A stretch of 15,131 nucleotides of DNA from an uncultured Dokdonella sp. (GTDB lineage Bacteria > Pseudomonadota > Gammaproteobacteria > Xanthomonadales > Rhodanobacteraceae). Of the stretch, positions 1 through 6,456 are shown piece by piece. A program made the translations under genes and the position numbers. Where the stretch lies: positions 1-15,131 of the forward strand of contig CAKSZY010000040.1 of assembly GCA_934526015.1 (NCBI GenBank). The letters run 5' to 3'. The stretch's first letter is position 1. Every line of letters starts with the position of its first letter. The notes under the pieces are model-generated. The model searched no databases. It was not told the origin of the DNA and saw only the letters and a program-made list of their open reading frames with translations.

Positions 1-90
1 ATGCTTGCGACGACGCCAGCCGTCCCTTCGCCCCGCGCAGCGGGGAGAAGGTGGTGCGGCAGCACCGGATGAGGGGCCGTGGGAGGTGGG
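1..90. repeat. 90-bp direct repeat, copy 1
   Basis: This block recurs at 331-420, offset by exactly 330 bp, with only three differences (at 12, 13 and 68). It contains an imperfect palindrome at 24-51 (CCTTCGCCCCGC against GCGGGGAGAAGG). It also has a small perfect hairpin at 53-66 (GGTGC, loop GGCA, GCACC), followed by CCGGATGAGGGGC. No credible coding sequence is present. The unit may extend beyond the left window edge. Confidence 0.85.
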
Positions 91-183
91 GCGCATTCGC
101 CGTTGCAGCTGTGCGCACGCGCCGATTCATCGGCTGCTGCAGTGAAGAAGCACGAAAGCGCCCCTCATCCGCCCTGCCGGGCA

Positions 184-211
184 CCTTCTCCCCGTCGCCA
201 CGGGGAGAAGG
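184..211. repeat. Perfect 28-bp palindrome of the same repeat family
   Basis: Two 12-bp arms, CCTTCTCCCCGT and ACGGGGAGAAGG, flank the 4-base loop CGCC. Just upstream lies CCCCTCATCCG, the reverse complement of the CGGATGAGGGG segment in the 90-bp units. This element is therefore a related copy in the opposite orientation. It resembles REP-type intergenic palindromes that are common in proteobacteria. Confidence 0.8.
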
Positions 212-259
212 GACAGCGAGCGTTTTCTCTGAAGTGCAGATTGCAATCTTGCGATGGCA

Positions 260-295
260 CCAGCCGTCCCTTCGCCCCGCGCAGCGGGGAGAAGG
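260..295. repeat. 36-bp core repeat, third copy
   Basis: Positions 260-295 match 16-51 and 346-381 base for base (CCAGCCGTCCCTTCG then CCCCGCGCAGCGGGGAGAAGG). Here the core is followed by GACAG instead of the longer tail of the 90-bp units, so this is a shortened copy. With its neighbours it fills the gene-free stretch 1-480. I see no promoter or gene there, and nothing further recognisable in 421-480. Confidence 0.8.
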
Positions 296-330
296 GACAG
301 GCATGCGCTTTCTCCAGAGTTCAGCCTTGC

Positions 331-420
331 ATGCTTGCGACAGCGCCAGCCGTCCCTTCGCCCCGCGCAGCGGGGAGAAGGTGGTGCGGCAGCACCGGAT
401 GAGGGGCGGTGGGAGGTGGG
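331..420. repeat. 90-bp direct repeat, copy 2
   Basis: This copy is 87/90 identical to 1-90, including the 36-bp core, the GGTGC/GCACC mini-hairpin and the GATGAGGGG tail. It ends 60 bp from the stop codon of the phosphatase gene, so it lies in the 3' region of the gsp-phosphatase transcript. The palindromes could act as transcript-end structures, but there is no T tract beside them. Confidence 0.85.
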
Positions 421-480
421 CTGCGATCGACGTGGGGAAGGACGCATGCCGATGCCCGCCCCCACCCTGCCATCGGGCGG

Positions 481-1284
481 CTAACCCTCGAACGCCTCCA
501 GCGCCCAGGCATGCAGTGCCGGCGGTCCGGCCAGGGCGCTGCCGAGGTCGAGGCCGACGGGGCTGCCGTCGAGGGCGGTGAAGACGCCGCCGGCTTCGCG
601 CACGATGACGACGAGCGGGGCGACGTCGAGGATGTTGAGGTCGGATTCGATGACGAGGTCGATCGCGCCGCGGGCGAGCAGGTGGTAGTGGAGGAAATCG
701 CCGTAGCCGCGGGTGCGGCCGCTGCGCGCGACGAGGCCGGCCAGCACGTTCCAGCGGTGCGGGTCGCGGGCGAGCGACTTCAGGTTGCCGGTGGAGATCG
801 CCGATTCCGGGCCGGGTTCGCGCGCATCCGATACGCGGATCGCGCGACCGTCGGACGCATTCGTGCCGAGGAAGGCGCCGCCGCCGCGGGTTGCCCAGGC
901 GCGCTCGCCATACTCTCCGGCAGCCGACACGCCGAGCACGAGTTCGCCTTCGTGCATCAGCGCGATCTGGGTCGAGAAGAATGGATAGCCACGCACGAAC
1001 GAACGCGTGCCGTCGATCGGGTCGATCAGCCAGAGGAACGGGCTGTCACCCTCGCGGCCTTCCTCTTCGCCGAAGTACGCGTGATCGGGAAATGCCGCGC
1101 GCAGCACGCGCTTGATCGCCGCTTCGGCTTCGCGATCGGCCACGGTCACCGGCGTGGCGTCGGATTTCGTCTCCACGGCGAAATCGCGCGCGCGGTAACG
1201 CGCACGGATGCCGGCCTCGGCTGCGTCGGCGGCGGCGTGCGCGGCAGCCAGTGCGCGATCGAGGAAGGTCCGCGGCAAGGTCAT
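481..1284 (-). CDS. Inositol monophosphatase family phosphatase, histidinol-phosphatase (HisN)-like
   Basis: A 267-residue protein of the usual length for the metal-dependent inositol monophosphatase fold. The metal-binding signatures are visible in order: GEEEG at residues 72-76, DPIDGT at 88-93, and the C-terminal ILDVAPL at about 218-224 followed by EAGG. These enzymes hydrolyse small phosphate monoesters such as inositol-1-phosphate, histidinol phosphate or PAP. The TRSFVRGYPFF stretch after the active site, with no second domain, resembles histidinol-phosphatase members, so L-histidinol phosphate is the best guess for the substrate. That guess is inferred and not proven. The protein is cytoplasmic, with no signal peptide. 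Its ATG shares one base with the gspN stop (TGATG), so it is probably translated by coupling as the last gene of the gspLMN unit. Its link to secretion is unclear and is probably only co-transcription. Confidence 0.88.
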   Translation of the reverse strand: MTLPRTFLDRALAAAHAAADAAEAGIRARYRARDFAVETKSDATPVTVADREAEAAIKRVLRAAFPDHAYFGEEEGREGDSPFLWLIDPIDGTRSFVRGYPFFSTQIALMHEGELVLGVSAAGEYGERAWATRGGGAFLGTNASDGRAIRVSDAREPGPESAISTGNLKSLARDPHRWNVLAGLVARSGRTRGYGDFLHYHLLARGAIDLVIESDLNILDVAPLVVIVREAGGVFTALDGSPVGLDLGSALAGPPALHAWALEAFEG

Positions 1285-2054
1285 CAGAACAGCTTGAACA
1301 GCTCGCCGCGGATGACCAGGTGCGAGGAACCGTCCGCCTGCGGCTGGCCGATGTACTGCAGGGCCTCGGTCACGCGCGGGTCGTCGTTGCGTGCCGACAG
1401 GAAGGCTTCGGCGCTGAACGCCACCGGCGAGACATCGAAGCGGCCATTGACCTCCAGATTGCCCTTGCCGTCGTCGGCAATGGTGCCGGCGATGCTGCCG
1501 TCGGGACGCGAGGCGAAGTCGGCGAGGATGTCGGAAAAACGTGCCTCGGCCCGCCCGCTGACCCCGGCCTCGCTCCAGCGCGCATTGCCGAGCGCATCAC
1601 GGACGCGGCCCTCGGCGAAGCTCGCCTTGCTGAAAGTGCCGGTGACCGACCCGAACAGGGTCAGCGAGGGGATGTCGAGCGCCGGCGCGAACAGCGTGGC
1701 CGGCACGCGGAAGCGCACGTCGCGCGCATCGATGCGGCCATCGCTGGCACGTTCGACCAGACCCGATCCGTCGATGTCGGCGCCCTTGATGCGCAGGTCG
1801 GCGGCGATCACCCGGCGCAGCAGCGGCATCTTGTCGATGCGCCAGTCGAGTTCGCCGAGGTCGCGGCCGAACACGCTGACGCCGTCGGCGTGGCCTTCCC
1901 AGACCGTGCCGCGCACGCCGACCAGGCTCACCGGCCCGGCCTTCGGGGCGAAATGGCGCCAGGCCACGTCGGCCGGCATCGTCCACGCCGCCACGCCGGC
2001 GATCACGAGGGCGAGCACGAACAGGACGAACAGCCACTTGATCAGTTTCATCAT
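1284..2054 (-). CDS. gspN: Type II secretion system protein N (GspN)
   Basis: A 256-residue protein with one N-terminal membrane helix (about residues 5-25, LIKWLFVLFVLALVIAGVAA) and a periplasmic remainder rich in beta strands. The LVGVRGTVWEGHADG segment just after the helix and the DLGELDWRI motif are typical of GspN. This family is an accessory inner-membrane part of the type II secretion platform and is found in only some bacteria. The assignment is supported by gspM and gspL directly upstream on the same strand. The start is an ATGATG pair; the first ATG (2052-2054) is chosen because it overlaps the stop of the 51-codon ORF in the preceding spacer. No strong Shine-Dalgarno sequence is visible. 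In Xanthomonas the xps operon continues from N into the secretin gene D; here a phosphatase gene follows instead. Confidence 0.85.
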   Translation of the reverse strand: MMKLIKWLFVLFVLALVIAGVAAWTMPADVAWRHFAPKAGPVSLVGVRGTVWEGHADGVSVFGRDLGELDWRIDKMPLLRRVIAADLRIKGADIDGSGLVERASDGRIDARDVRFRVPATLFAPALDIPSLTLFGSVTGTFSKASFAEGRVRDALGNARWSEAGVSGRAEARFSDILADFASRPDGSIAGTIADDGKGNLEVNGRFDVSPVAFSAEAFLSARNDDPRVTEALQYIGQPQADGSSHLVIRGELFKLF

Positions 2055-2206
2055 CGGTCTTTCGGCAAGGCGGATGGAGAGAGGTGCGACGCGGTGGAGC
2101 GGAGCTGGCTCCGCTGCTTTTGCTTTTCGAGATCCGGAACGCCGCGGAGCAGGCTCCGCTCCGCGACTCCGGCCTGCGCCGGAATGACGGGAACATGCGG
2201 ACTCAT
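2051..2206 (-). CDS. 51-codon ORF bridging gspM and gspN, of doubtful coding status
   Basis: The spacer between gspM and gspN holds an uninterrupted 51-codon frame on the gsp strand. Its ATG forms an ATGA overlap with the gspM stop, and its TGA forms an ATGA overlap with the gspN start. The predicted peptide begins MSPHVPVIPAQAGV and is rich in Ser, Arg and Gln. Much of it is encoded by three palindromes (2098-2115, 2144-2159, 2168-2183), and VIPAQAG is a well-known artefact of a proteobacterial intergenic repeat. I do not recognise a protein family. The likeliest role, if it is translated, is to carry ribosomes from gspM to gspN rather than to make a useful product. Confidence 0.3.
   Translation of the reverse strand: MSPHVPVIPAQAGVAERSLLRGVPDLEKQKQRSQLRSTASHLSPSALPKDR
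2097..2183. repeat. Tandem palindromes in the gspM-gspN spacer
   Basis: There are three hairpin-forming units: AGCGGAGC-TG-GCTCCGCT (2098-2115), GCGGAGC-AG-GCTCCGC (2144-2159) and TCCGGC-CTGC-GCCGGA (2168-2183). The third is followed by ATGACGG, the hallmark of a REP-like sequence scattered through proteobacterial genomes. The 21-bp segment at 2097-2117 matches 4041-4061, read in the opposite orientation, at 19 of 21 positions. In mRNA these would fold as stable stem-loops between the two cistrons. No T tract follows them on the gsp strand, so they do not look like an intrinsic terminator for the unit. Confidence 0.7.
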
Positions 2207-2694
2207 GGTACGTCCTCGAGCGTTACCCGCGCGTTCACCAGCCCGGTGGTGTCGATGCGATCGGCGGAGAAGTCCGACACCTGCACGCCGTGCTCGCGGG
2301 CGAGCGCCTCGATCCAGTCCATCAGGCTGTCGAACGCGGCGAACTCGAAGCCGGCGCGCACGCTGCGCGGGCCGACCGGCTCGATGCGCTTGAGCACGCC
2401 GTCGAGGCCGCCGGCGCGTGCGCTGGCGTCGGCCAGCGCGAGCAGCGACTTGCCCTGGCGATCGGCGCGGGTCTGCGTGCCGGCCGTACGCAGGCGGGCG
2501 ATCTCGGCGGCCGAGCCGCGCACGAAGGCGAGTTCGCGGCGCGCCTGGTCGAGACGTTCGCTGCGCAGGTCACGCTCCACCCCCAGCGGATGCCAGGCGA
2601 ACGCCCACAGCAGCACGCCAGCGACGGCGACCGCACCGAACTTCAGGATGCGCTGGTCGCGCGCGCTCTGCGCATTCCACCATTCGCCGATCAT
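2203..2694 (-). CDS. gspM: Type II secretion system protein M (GspM)
   Basis: A 163-residue bitopic inner-membrane protein. A short cytoplasmic N-terminus (MIGEWWNAQSARDQRIL) precedes one helix at about residues 18-34 (FGAVAVAGVLLWAFAW). A coiled-coil-like stretch (RSERLDQARRELAFVRGSAAEIARLR) follows, then a periplasmic ferredoxin-like domain ending in ARVTLEDVP. Length and layout match GspM, which pairs with GspL in the inner-membrane platform that couples the secretion ATPase to the pseudopilus. The ATG at 2692-2694 overlaps the gspL stop as ATGA, which fixes the start and implies translational coupling. The reading frame stays open far upstream, but that part is only a shadow of gspL. Confidence 0.88.
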   Translation of the reverse strand: MIGEWWNAQSARDQRILKFGAVAVAGVLLWAFAWHPLGVERDLRSERLDQARRELAFVRGSAAEIARLRTAGTQTRADRQGKSLLALADASARAGGLDGVLKRIEPVGPRSVRAGFEFAAFDSLMDWIEALAREHGVQVSDFSADRIDTTGLVNARVTLEDVP

Positions 2695-3881
2695 GGCGCC
2701 ACCGCGCGGATGCGCAGGCGACCGTCGGTCGCGTTGTCGAGCGGATTCGTCGCGGTCAGCTCGGCGGCCAGGCCCGGCGTCGCCGCCACCTGTTCGCGGA
2801 TGCCGTCGAGTGCCTGCACGTCCGGTGCGCGCAGGTTGATCTCGAGCGTGTCGTTGCGGAATTCGACTCCGCGCAGCTGCACGCGCGTGGTGGTGCCGAG
2901 GATCGGCGCGATGCGCCCGAGCATGCGCAACAGGCCGCTCGAGGCATTGCCGCCGCGCAGACCTTCGAGGCGCGCGCGCATGACCAGTTCCGGGGGACGA
3001 TCGCGCTCGGCAGCGCCGAGGTCGGGGAAGGCTTCGGCGAGACTGGCCGCACTGGCCGCCTCGACCCGCTCGAGACTGCGCCCGAGTTGCACGACCTCGA
3101 CGATGCGATGGACGAAGGCCAGCACGACCACGGCGGCGGCCAGCGCGGCGGCGCGCCGCCACCAGCGCGTTCCGCGTGCCTGGCGCGGGCGGCCGGCGAA
3201 TTCGCCATGCAGCAGGTTCAATTCCGGCGTGCCGAGGTGGTGGCCGAGGAAAGCGAGTGGATCGTCGATGCCGCCGTGCGAGCGCAGTTCGATCGCCTCG
3301 ACCGGCGCCGGCGACGTGGTCGAGCCGACCACATGCAGGTCGAGCGGAACCAGCGCATCCGCCGCGCGCGCTTCGGCCAGCCAGGTACCGAGATCGCGGA
3401 CCGGACAGGCGACCGCCGACCACGGCGCCAGCCGCGCGATGGCGCGGCCATCCTCGACCAGCAGGCTGGCCGCTGGCAGCGCGAGGGTTTCCGGCAGCAG
3501 CAGGTCGGCGCGGATGCCGTCGGCGGCGAGGCGCTCGATCCATTCGCGCAAGCGCGTGCGGGAGACCACGGCAATGCCGGTCTCGCCGGACGCGGTCGGC
3601 GCGGCGGAGAAATGCAGATCCTCGACGTTGCCGAGCAGTTGCTCCTCGACCGCGTACGGCACCGCCTGCAACAACTGCGCGCGGTTGCGCGCGCCGATCT
3701 TCGCCGAGGTCAGCAACACGTCCTCGGCCGGCACCAGCACGATGACCTCCACGGCCGCGGCCAGCACGGCCGCAGGCGGCTTGCCGGGCTCGCTGGCGTG
3801 CCTTGCACGCGCATCCGCCGACAGGCGGCGCCAGCTCAGGCGGCCGTCATGGGCAAGGCGGATGAGAAGGCGTTCGGACAT
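2691..3881 (-). CDS. gspL: Type II secretion system protein L (GspL)
   Basis: A 396-residue protein with the expected GspL plan. Residues 1-240 form the actin-like cytoplasmic domain that binds the GspE ATPase. Family-typical stretches in it are AVPYAVEEQLLGNVEDLHF (about 73-91) and PELNLLHGEF (219-228). One membrane helix follows at about 243-265, and the rest is a periplasmic ferredoxin-like domain that contacts GspM. The start at MSERLLIRL is chosen because the family begins this way and a TACAAT box lies just upstream; the frame is open farther upstream but encodes only spacer sequence. No clear Shine-Dalgarno is seen. No gspK or other pseudopilin gene lies upstream, where rnpB is found instead, so this L-M-N set is detached from the rest of the secretion genes. 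Confidence 0.9.
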   Translation of the reverse strand: MSERLLIRLAHDGRLSWRRLSADARARHASEPGKPPAAVLAAAVEVIVLVPAEDVLLTSAKIGARNRAQLLQAVPYAVEEQLLGNVEDLHFSAAPTASGETGIAVVSRTRLREWIERLAADGIRADLLLPETLALPAASLLVEDGRAIARLAPWSAVACPVRDLGTWLAEARAADALVPLDLHVVGSTTSPAPVEAIELRSHGGIDDPLAFLGHHLGTPELNLLHGEFAGRPRQARGTRWWRRAAALAAAVVVLAFVHRIVEVVQLGRSLERVEAASAASLAEAFPDLGAAERDRPPELVMRARLEGLRGGNASSGLLRMLGRIAPILGTTTRVQLRGVEFRNDTLEINLRAPDVQALDGIREQVAATPGLAAELTATNPLDNATDGRLRIRAVAP

Positions 3882-3906
3882 GCACGGGTTCCGGCTGAAC
3901 CGCGCG

Positions 3907-3912
3907 ATTGTA
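3907..3912 (-). promoter_or_regulatory. Candidate -10 box for the gspL-M-N-phosphatase unit
   Basis: On the minus strand TACAAT lies 25 bases before the gspL ATG, giving a leader of about 20 nt. No good -35 hexamer is found at 16-19 bases, so this could be an activator-dependent or weak promoter. It is downstream of the rnpB T tract, which fits a new start of transcription for gspL. Confidence 0.35.
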
Positions 3913-3985
3913 CGGGAAGCGGGGAAACAGGTTCGCAGGCACGAAAGCAGCGCGCCCGAAGCCTGTCCGTGCGACCCCGCGAAGG

Positions 3986-4104
3986 TCCGCTCTTGCGGAG
4001 TCGGGCTTGCCCGGCTGAAGCGTGGGCCGGAGCCGCAACAGCAGCGGAGCGAGTTCCGCTCTGCAAAAAGCGGGAGCGCGCGCAGGGCGGTCGGAGTTCC
4101 GCCC
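3986..4104. repeat. Palindrome array between gspL and rnpB
   Basis: Four inverted repeats follow one another: TCCGC-TCTT-GCGGA (3986-3999), CGGGC-TT-GCCCG (4002-4013), the 21-bp GCAGCGGAGCGAGTTCCGCTC unit (4041-4061), and GGGCGG-8 nt-CCGCCC (4085-4104). The 21-bp unit is shared with the gspM-gspN spacer. The rest of 3882-4131 holds no gene. On the minus strand a T5 run (complement of 4065-4069) follows GC-rich sequence and may help terminate the rnpB transcript. Confidence 0.6.
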
Positions 4105-4124
4105 GCACGATTCCGCAAAGAGTG

Positions 4125-4131
4125 AAAAAAA
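4125..4131 (-). terminator. T7 tract at the 3' end of rnpB
   Basis: Directly after the 3' strand of RNase P helix P1 the minus strand reads seven T residues. P1 pairing plus the T tract could release the transcript. However, a strong local hairpin is missing, so termination may rely on the palindromes at 4041-4104 farther downstream and on 3' processing. Confidence 0.4.
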
Positions 4132-4586
4132 GGAGTCGGCCGTTAAGCCGGGTTCTGTCGTGGACAGTCATTCCTCTAGGCCCTGCGTCGCCGCAGGGCT
4201 CGAGCGACCAACCCGGGAGCGACGCGGGCAACGTCATGACTCCCCTATTCGGTCTTGCTCCAGGTGGGGTTTGCCGTGCCGTGCGGCGTTGGCCCCGCAC
4301 GCGGTGCGCTCTTACCGCACCGTTTCACCATCACCACGCATGTCCGCACCCACCACGACAATGCCGGGGCACTTGGGCGCCAACGCTTGCGCGCTGACGC
4401 CAGTGTCGACTTCGCTGCTGACTTGCGCCAGCCCGTGGCAGGTGCGTGCGGACACCGTTCGGCTGTCTGCTCTCTGTTGCACTTTCCGTCGGCTCGCGCC
4501 GCCCAGGCGTTACCTGGCACCTTGCCCTGTGGAGCCCGGACTTTCCTCGGCACGCGGATGCGTGACGCGACTGCCTGGCCGACTCC
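4132..4586 (-). ncRNA. rnpB: RNase P RNA, bacterial type A
   Basis: This is the catalytic RNA of RNase P, which cuts 5' leaders from tRNA precursors. Diagnostic blocks, read on the minus strand, are GAGGAAAGTCCGGGCTCC (4548-4531), GGTAACGCCTGG, AGTGCAACAGAGAGCA, GTGCGGTAAGAGCGCACC (4320-4303), GGAGCAAGACCGAATAGGGG, and GACTGTCCACGACAGAACCC followed by GGCTTA near the 3' end. The ends are set by helix P1: GGAGTCGGCC at 4586-4577 pairs with GGCCGACTCC at 4141-4132. At about 455 nt it is longer than the 377-nt E. coli RNA. Most of the extra length lies in P12, whose outer arms GTCCGCAC (4453-4446) and GTGCGGAC (4349-4342) enclose about 112 nt. The P3 arm looks short (CACGC-ATC-CGCGTG). The gene lies on the same strand as, and 28 bp after, the upstream membrane-protein gene. 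Confidence 0.97.
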
Positions 4587-4593
4587 AGCGCGC

Positions 4594-4623
4594 AGTGTAG
4601 CGGTGAACGCCTCGTCACGGGAA
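4594..4623 (-). promoter_or_regulatory. Putative rnpB promoter
   Basis: On the minus strand TACACT (4599-4594) lies seven bases before G4586, the first base of P1. A weak TTCCCG (4623-4618) sits 18 bases upstream of it as a -35. The promoter overlaps the last codons and stop of the membrane-protein gene. The -10 spacing to the RNA 5' end is good; the -35 is poor. Confidence 0.5.
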
Positions 4624-6456
4624 TGCCGATGGCGGCAGCGGGAAGCGCATGACCGCGTTGCGTGCGTCGGCATCGACGATCAGCAGGTCGAATGCGTCGC
4701 CGGGACGCGGATCGACGAGGTAACCGTCGAAGCCGTCGCGCTGGCCCATGAGGTGGCGCAGGATCGATCCATCGGTCGCGACGAAGCTCGGTTTGGCCAT
4801 GCCACGCAGCACGCCGGCGGCATCGGCGAACACGATCACGCCGTGACGCGGCATCAGGTTCGGTCCGGGCAGGACACCATCGATGCGCACGATGCGGCGG
4901 CCATCGTCGTCGCGGAACTCCGAACCCGCACGCAGCCAGAGGCCCGCCTGCGGCGGCAGCAGCGACGCCGCCGGCGCTTTCCAGGCTGACCGCCAAAACG
5001 CGTAGCCGGCCTCGCCGAACATCGACAGCCGCCGCTCTCGCATCAACTCGAGTGTGCGCAGCACGTCGGCCTTGCGTGCGTCCGGGCTGTCCGGGAAACG
5101 TTTCGGATCGTGGATGCCCATCTGCGCAGCGACGGCCGAAGCCTGGTTGCCGTGATGGACAGCCGCCGCCCAACCCGCCCACCAGCGTTGGCTCGGATAG
5201 AGAACGACAGCCAGGCCCAAGGCCAGCACGGCCGCAGCCGCGTCGCGTCGCCACGACGGCTGCTTCGCCGCAGCCAGCGCGTACAGCGCAAGCCCGAGCC
5301 AGAACAGGCAGCTCCACGGCAGATAGCGTTCGGCCAGCACGTCGCCGGGGCTGCTGCGGAAATGGCCGAGCCGCGCGAGGCAGATCGTCGCGCCGACGGC
5401 GAGACCGAACGTCGCCAGTCCGAACGCGACGAGACGGCCGCGCGAAACCTCGTTGCGACACGCATGCCGCAAACAGGCCAGCCAGGCGACCACGCCACAA
5501 CCGCCGACAAGCACGCTTTCGATGCGATACGCATTCGTGCCGAGGACGCCGTGCACGAGTGCCGCGCTGCCGCGCACGAATCCTTCAAGGGAATCGGTAT
5601 CGGCGTGCTCGGGCATCCAGTCGAACACGGCCGGGTTCGCGAACCCGAGCCAGGCGTGCATCCATGGCGCCGACAGCCAGCGCAGGCCGACCATGAGATT
5701 GTCGAGCGGCGCCACCAGCAGCGAATTGCGCACGCCCGAATCACCCGGCATGCCGGCCAGGTAAAGACCGATCGCGGTGGCGAACACAAGCAAGGGCAGC
5801 AGCCACGCGCGCCATGGCACGCGGGCGACGAAGGCGCAGACGAACAGCGCCGCGAACACCGCCATGCCCGAGCCGAAACTGAACACGGCGCCGAGCGCGC
5901 AGGTTGCGGCAACGGCCATCCAGCGCACGGCGTGACCCCGGGTGGCCGCGTGTACCGCCCACAGCGCGGCGACGGCGAACGTCGTCACGAGATAGGCATG
6001 CACGAGCTCGTTGCCATGCACGAGCATGCGCGCATTGCCGAGCCAGAGCACGCCGAGGACGCCGAGCAGCCAGACCGTCGCTCCCTGCAACGGCGAGCGC
6101 CCGTCCCGGCGGCCGGCGAGGCCGATCAGGGCGATCGTCGCGAGGACCAGCGCGACACCGACGCCGAGCTGCAGGAGCTGATTTGCGCCGAACCACTCGA
6201 TCTCGAGCAGGCGCACGAGCGCTGGCAGCACCGGACGATGACCGTTCTCGAGTTGGAGTGCCGAATCCGGGAACGCCAGGCCGAGATAGAGCGGGTAGAG
6301 CCGGAACTGGTCGAACGCCGGATAGCGCAGGCCATGGACGACGATCACCAGCAGCGACGCCGCCATCCATGCGCCGGCAACCAGGGCCGTCGACCCGGCA
6401 AGCAGTCGGGCGCCGAGCGGCAGCGGCGTTGGCCTGGAACTGGATCGATCCTGCAT
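4615..6456 (-). CDS. Polytopic membrane protein of unknown function, possibly GT-C-like
   Basis: A 613-residue integral membrane protein that I cannot assign to a named family. About ten hydrophobic helices are visible between residues 16 and 420 (for example 16-41, 93-115, 126-141, 152-170, 180-210, 216-234, 315-331, 342-362, 378-397, 405-420). A soluble C-terminal part of about 190 residues follows. The first large loop carries the motif ENGHRPVLPALVRLLE (about 70-85) after an FDQFRLYP segment. A later loop has DVLAERYLPWSCLFW (about 372-386). A multi-helix core with charged loops and a soluble tail resembles GT-C lipid-linked-sugar transferases, but no certain catalytic motif can be named, so this is only a suggestion. 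The ATG at 6454-6456 is preceded by AAGGA about 12 bases upstream. The frame is open far upstream but that is antisense to ndvB. The stop lies 28 bp before rnpB with no terminator between. Confidence 0.75.
   Translation of the reverse strand: MQDRSSSRPTPLPLGARLLAGSTALVAGAWMAASLLVIVVHGLRYPAFDQFRLYPLYLGLAFPDSALQLENGHRPVLPALVRLLEIEWFGANQLLQLGVGVALVLATIALIGLAGRRDGRSPLQGATVWLLGVLGVLWLGNARMLVHGNELVHAYLVTTFAVAALWAVHAATRGHAVRWMAVAATCALGAVFSFGSGMAVFAALFVCAFVARVPWRAWLLPLLVFATAIGLYLAGMPGDSGVRNSLLVAPLDNLMVGLRWLSAPWMHAWLGFANPAVFDWMPEHADTDSLEGFVRGSAALVHGVLGTNAYRIESVLVGGCGVVAWLACLRHACRNEVSRGRLVAFGLATFGLAVGATICLARLGHFRSSPGDVLAERYLPWSCLFWLGLALYALAAAKQPSWRRDAAAAVLALGLAVVLYPSQRWWAGWAAAVHHGNQASAVAAQMGIHDPKRFPDSPDARKADVLRTLELMRERRLSMFGEAGYAFWRSAWKAPAASLLPPQAGLWLRAGSEFRDDDGRRIVRIDGVLPGPNLMPRHGVIVFADAAGVLRGMAKPSFVATDGSILRHLMGQRDGFDGYLVDPRPGDAFDLLIVDADARNAVMRFPLPPSAFP

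Noticed and set aside
1..420. CRISPR array
   Set aside because: Repeats are long, nested and palindromic, of unequal length and spacing and mixed orientation. There are no regular spacers and no cas genes.
2098..2130. Intrinsic terminator on the plus strand (hairpin then T-rich TGCTTTTGCTTTT)
   Set aside because: No plus-strand gene ends here; the T-rich run lies on the strand opposite gspM and gspN.
3882..4118. N-terminal extension of GspL to an upstream ATG at 4118
   Set aside because: The extension is translated palindromic spacer and lies upstream of the likely TACAAT box; GspL homologues begin near MSERLLIRL.
409..4397. Long plus-strand open frames opposite the phosphatase and gsp genes
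   Set aside because: They show no domain signals, whereas the minus strand gives coherent gspL-gspM-gspN and phosphatase proteins with overlapping starts and stops.
4245..4673. Protein-coding frame over the RNase P region
   Set aside because: The sequence matches the conserved blocks of RNase P RNA throughout, so the open frame is incidental.
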